Below, one piece after another: positions 60,608 to 64,000 of a stretch of 64,000 nt of DNA; the stretch's first letter is position 1, and each line of letters opens with the position of its first letter. The DNA comes from Acidobacteria bacterium Mor1. Its GTDB lineage: Bacteria; Acidobacteriota; Polarisedimenticolia; Polarisedimenticolales; Polarisedimenticolaceae. The position numbers and the translations under genes were made by a program. The DNA lies in the NCBI GenBank assembly GCA_001664505.1, contig CP011806.1, positions 5,263,672 through 5,327,671 on the forward strand, in the 5' to 3' direction. The notes under the pieces were generated by a model that was not told the DNA's origin, did no database searches, and worked only from the letters and a program-made list of their open reading frames with translations.

Positions 60608-63600
60608 ATGGCCGGCGCCGTTTCCTTTTCCGGACGTTTCAAGCCCATCCGTCGCCTGGGTGAAGGTGGGGCAGGTGAAGTCTGGCTCGTTGAGGACACC
60701 CTGCAGCCCGGGCGCCGCCTGGCGCTGAAGAGACTCCTCCGTGCCGAGCCGGAGCGTCTCGACGAGCTTCGCTCGGAGTTCAGTCTTCTGGGCTCGCTGA
60801 GCCACCCCAACCTCGTCCGAGTCTTCGACTTTCATCCGGCGGCCGACGAGGCTGCCTACTTCACCATGGAGTGGGTCGACGGCCCGGACCTGGTTCAGGC
60901 CATCGCCGAGCAGGGTCCCCAAGCACTTCCGGGACTGGCCGATGAGGCGTTGCGCGCGCTGGCTTTCCTGCATCAGTTCGGCGTGGTCCACCGGGACCTC
61001 AAGCCGGGGAACGTCCTGGTGCGCCGGGAGCCGCGACTTGGGCGCCGAGTGGCGCTCCTCGACTTCGGCCTCGCGCAGCGTCGAGGTGTTCCGGGGGACG
61101 GTGAGCCGGGGCTGGCAGGAACGATTCCCTACCTCGCTCCCGAGTTACTCGACGACCCGACCCCGTCGGCGCGATCTGATCTTTACGGGCTGGGTGCGGT
61201 GTTGTTCGAAGGGCTGAGTGGGAAGCCACCGATCACTCCGGCGGAACCGGCAGCGATGTTCGAGCAACTCCGCTCGGGGGATCGAACCGCGTACGTCCCG
61301 TCAGCCGACCTCGAGAGCCGGCTCCTCGAATGGATCGAACTGCTCCTGGCGCCGCCCGGCGATCGGCCCGGCAGTGCTGCGGCAGCTCTTGCGTCGCTGA
61401 ACAGCATCGTGGGAACCGACTTTTCACTGGATGACCCCGTCGAGCGACGGTCTCGCCTGCAGTCCGGTGAGCCTATCGGCCGCTCCGGACAACTCGATGA
61501 CCTGCTACCACAGGTCGAACGCCGTCGAGTTGTCTGGGTAACCGGAGCCGCGGGCATGGGGAAGACACGGCTACTGAGTTGGCTCCGCACCCAGGCCGCC
61601 CGTCGCGGGATGCCTGTCGAGCAGGCCCGTTGCGGAGAGGGGCACGGCAAGGACGAGGAGTTGGCAGCCTGGTTGGCGCAGCGTTTCGGCCAGGCCGTGG
61701 TCCTGTTGGACGACGCCGAACAGGCCGGCCCGCGGGTGTCGGAGCAGATTGATCGGATTCTCTCGGGAGCTGCTCCTGAGAGCTTTGCACTGGTCGTCGC
61801 TATCGACCCGGGCTCGATTGCGAACCAGGGGCTCGAGCGCCGTCTCTCCCAGGCAGGCCTGGCTCCGATGTCGGCGCAGATTGCATTGAAACCTCTCGGG
61901 CACTCCGAACTTCGACAGCTGATCGAACGGGCCACGGGGAGCGAGCAGGTCGGCAACGTGCAGACCGACTGGCTCCAAGAGCAAACCGAAGGAGTCCCGC
62001 TATTTGCAGAGACCCTTCTGGTGGATCGGGTCTGGGAGCGCCGGGACCGGGTAGAAGTGCCTGAGACCCTCGAACAGGCGGTCGGAGCGCGCTTCCTGGC
62101 GCAGGGCAGTCTGTGTCGCCGGTTCCTTCTAGAGCTCGCCCTGCTCCAGGGGCCGGCAACGCTGGGACAGATCGTTTCAGCAGGACGCCTCGGACAAGAG
62201 GAAGCCCTGGCGGGCTCGGCCGAGGCCGAAGCGTCCGGCCTCGTTCGGCGGCATGGTGGGGTATTCGAGTTGGCGTCTCGCGTCCTGCTGGATGCCATCG
62301 TGTCCCGCCTGGCTTCCGAGGACTTGGAGGGGCGGCTCCCCGGAGTGTTGGGCGCCCTCGCAGACCTTCCCGAACCCCAGCGATTTTTCCGCGAGTTTCG
62401 AGTCCAGAGAATCTTCGGCAATGACGACGCGGCCATAGCGGCCGCTCTGCGAGGCCTCGACGGACTGGATCCAGCCAACGAGGCCGCGCGGCTCGCGGAA
62501 ATACTGCGCGCAGCACTGATGTTGATGCCCGGCTCCGATCCACGCCGGGCGGACCTTCGTGGCCGTCTCGGTGAAGCGCTGATGCGTCTGGGCAGGGGGC
62601 GTGACGCTGCGCGGTCTTTCGGAGCGGCTCGCTACTTGACGCAAGACCTTCGGGGGAAGATCCGTTGGGCGTTGAGACAAGCCAGGGCGTGTGTGGCGGC
62701 CGGCCGCGTGAAGGCCGGGTGCCGTATCGGTGAGTCCGCCCGGGCGAGAGCTCGTGAGCTCGGGGATCACCGTCTCGAGGCTCGCGCGGAGCTAGCACTT
62801 GGTGCCGCGTACGGTCGTGCCTATCTGGATGACGCTGCCCTGGAGAGTTTCGATCAAGCGGTGACGGGACTGCGTCAGGATGGAAGCTCCAGGGAGCTCG
62901 CGGAGGCGCTTCACTATCTAGGCTTCATCGAATCACGAAAGGCACGAGAGGACGCGAGCGCACGGTTGATCGAGGCGCGAGATATGTATCTCGCCCTGGG
63001 CGAGGAATCGGCGGCCATTCAGGTGCTGATCGCGATCGGTACTCATTGGGCCCAGCTGGGAAAGCAAGATCAGGCTCAGCAGGCCTACGAAGAAGCGATT
63101 GATCGGGCTCGAGCCCTCGACGACGCGGCGAACTTACGCTACGCACTCAACCAACTTCAGCTTCTCGAGCTGAATCGGGAGCGGTTCGACCGGGCCCGAA
63201 ACCGGTGCGCGGAGATCGAATCGATCGCGCTACGTGACGGCGACTTGTCCCACGCGCTGAGAGCACGCAACATCTGGGCTGAAGCGACGTTGAATCTGGG
63301 AGGTGCTGTTGAGGCCGCAGCGGATCTTCGAGATGCGATCCGGTCCTACGTGACAGGGTCCGACCACTCGCGGAGTGATCTGTCCTACGCGACTCTGGCC
63401 GAGTGCCTCTGCCGAGTGCCCGATCCCCCGGCGTCGGAGATCCGGGAGATCACTCACCGTTTCCTCGAACACACCCGCGACAAAGCCAATCATCGCTCGC
63501 GACTGTCGGCCCTGGTTCTCGAGGCGGAACGCTGTCAACTGTTGGGAGAGGATCAGGACCTGATCCCCGCGCTGATCGCGGAGTATCTGGATCTGGTTTC

Positions 63601-64000
63601 CAAGGGACGTGAGGCCCACGCGCTGAGGTTGACGGCGCGGATGCATCTGGTCGCTGCGAATCACTGGATTGCGAAAGGCCGTTCCGAGGACGCAGAGGCT
63701 TCCGCAAAGGCCGCGATCGAACTCGCGGAGCAGGGCGATCAACTCGGACTGTCCGCCCTCGGATATGCCGCGGCGGCGCGGGTGTTCGCCGCCCAGGGAC
63801 GGGACTCCGATGCAGCGAAGCTTCTGGATACGGCGGCCGAGCATCTGCAGCGGGCCGCGGAGCGTATCGAGGACCCGGATCTGCGCGCCGACTTCCTGGC
63901 GCGCCCCGACTTCAAGTCGATCCGTAGCCTGGACGGCGCTTCCGCCGGTGCGGCCGATCCGCAGGTGCTTGCGCTCTACGACATGGTTCGTGCGCTTAAC
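60608..64000 (+). CDS. Ser/Thr protein kinase - P-loop ATPase - TPR regulator (3' end beyond window)
   Basis: Open reading frame of at least 1131 codons running off the window with no stop. The N-terminal Hanks-type kinase has gly-loop LGEGGAGEVW, Lys41, HRDLKPGN (Asp130), DFG (Asp152) and the APE motif, so it should be active. Residues ~290-500 are a STAND/AAA-like ATPase with Walker A GAAGMGKTR (Lys319) and Walker B-like VVLLDDAEQA. From ~600 on the sequence is helical TPR-like repeats (AYEEAIDRARALDD). Relatives such as PknK-like regulators end in GAF, sigma54-AAA or HTH output domains; which one is used lies beyond position 64000. Probably a cytoplasmic signalling hub that integrates peptide or protein inputs through the TPR solenoid. 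Confidence 0.88.
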   Translation, partial: MAGAVSFSGRFKPIRRLGEGGAGEVWLVEDTLQPGRRLALKRLLRAEPERLDELRSEFSLLGSLSHPNLVRVFDFHPAADEAAYFTMEWVDGPDLVQAIAEQGPQALPGLADEALRALAFLHQFGVVHRDLKPGNVLVRREPRLGRRVALLDFGLAQRRGVPGDGEPGLAGTIPYLAPELLDDPTPSARSDLYGLGAVLFEGLSGKPPITPAEPAAMFEQLRSGDRTAYVPSADLESRLLEWIELLLAPPGDRPGSAAAALASLNSIVGTDFSLDDPVERRSRLQSGEPIGRSGQLDDLLPQVERRRVVWVTGAAGMGKTRLLSWLRTQAARRGMPVEQARCGEGHGKDEELAAWLAQRFGQAVVLLDDAEQAGPRVSEQIDRILSGAAPESFALVVAIDPGSIANQGLERRLSQAGLAPMSAQIALKPLGHSELRQLIERATGSEQVGNVQTDWLQEQTEGVPLFAETLLVDRVWERRDRVEVPETLEQAVGARFLAQGSLCRRFLLELALLQGPATLGQIVSAGRLGQEEALAGSAEAEASGLVRRHGGVFELASRVLLDAIVSRLASEDLEGRLPGVLGALADLPEPQRFFREFRVQRIFGNDDAAIAAALRGLDGLDPANEAARLAEILRAALMLMPGSDPRRADLRGRLGEALMRLGRGRDAARSFGAARYLTQDLRGKIRWALRQARACVAAGRVKAGCRIGESARARARELGDHRLEARAELALGAAYGRAYLDDAALESFDQAVTGLRQDGSSRELAEALHYLGFIESRKAREDASARLIEARDMYLALGEESAAIQVLIAIGTHWAQLGKQDQAQQAYEEAIDRARALDDAANLRYALNQLQLLELNRERFDRARNRCAEIESIALRDGDLSHALRARNIWAEATLNLGGAVEAAADLRDAIRSYVTGSDHSRSDLSYATLAECLCRVPDPPASEIREITHRFLEHTRDKANHRSRLSALVLEAERCQLLGEDQDLIPALIAEYLDLVSKGREAHALRLTARMHLVAANHWIAKGRSEDAEASAKAAIELAEQGDQLGLSALGYAAAARVFAAQGRDSDAAKLLDTAAEHLQRAAERIEDPDLRADFLARPDFKSIRSLDGASAGAADPQVLALYDMVRALN

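Noticed and set aside
1-64000. rRNA, tRNA, tmRNA, insertion sequences or prophage genes
   Set aside because: I read the intergenic stretches for cloverleaf-like arms, transposase motifs and phage genes and saw none; a covariance-model search would be needed to exclude small RNAs.

Overview
The window is about 64 kb of GC-rich, gene-dense chromosomal DNA from what is most likely an uncultured member of the Acidobacteriota. Three secreted proteins match the layout of the 'VWFA-related Acidobacterial' family. There are also an Oar-type TonB-dependent receptor with an N-terminal carboxypeptidase-regulatory domain, CRTAC1/FG-GAP and DUF1684 lipoproteins, a DUF3187 outer-membrane protein, and a kinase-ATPase-TPR giant, a combination usual in that phylum (family knowledge). 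The class is not resolved. No rRNA, tRNA, insertion sequence, prophage or CRISPR array was found; the window reads as core chromosome with a heavy load of exported proteins.

Layout. 0-16 kb is an envelope cluster. It holds a FG-GAP/ASPIC lipoprotein and two tandem paralogous TPR lipoproteins joined by ATGA overlaps. A converging four-gene run follows (regulatory-domain TPR protein, VWA protein, TPR protein, VWA protein). A divergent pair follows: a TPR/transglutaminase-like lipoprotein, and a third VWA protein with a small lipoprotein. 16-19 kb carries a large TonB-dependent receptor with a distinctive codon bias and a strong terminator. 19-26 kb has rraA with a metallophosphoesterase, then a secreted S1 peptidase followed by a secreted M14 carboxypeptidase. 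26-31 kb has a methyltransferase-like protein, a redoxin lipoprotein coupled to a cytochrome/copper-monooxygenase/TPR protein, a lysine-tailed bacterial histone, proline dehydrogenase and a YciI-like protein. 31-38 kb has ppc, a BNR-type lipoprotein, an N-formylglutamate amidohydrolase, an HtrA protease and a small exported protein. 38-47 kb has a receiver-DHp protein lacking an ATPase domain, gloA, an MFS transporter with a tandem-repeated 3' end, queF, a macro-domain protein, infC, DUF4870 and DUF456 membrane proteins, an aminotransferase, a PfkB-family kinase and a DUF1684 lipoprotein. 47-57 kb has YkgJ-like and double-PDZ proteins, a D-threonine-aldolase-like enzyme, serA, a 1278-residue secreted metalloprotease and a DUF3187 protein. 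57-64 kb has an OmpR-type two-component pair, a small exported protein, and the start of a Ser/Thr kinase-ATPase-TPR protein that runs off the window.

How the genes fit together. A large share of the coding capacity is exported. It forms an envelope cluster of lipoprotein TPR scaffolds, VWA adhesion/assembly domains and Ca-loop propellers, plus an extracellular degradation set: S1, M14 and HExxH proteases that share a Ca-loop/Ig-like accessory module. TonB-dependent uptake and periplasmic quality control (HtrA, PDZ) fit with these. Central metabolism is represented by ppc, serA, proline dehydrogenase, gloA and queF.

Two signals stand out. One is a histone-fold protein with a histone-H1-like lysine tail. 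The other is a recurrent -10-like hexamer placed 5-8 nt before start codons that have no Shine-Dalgarno, which suggests that many genes here are transcribed as leaderless mRNAs.
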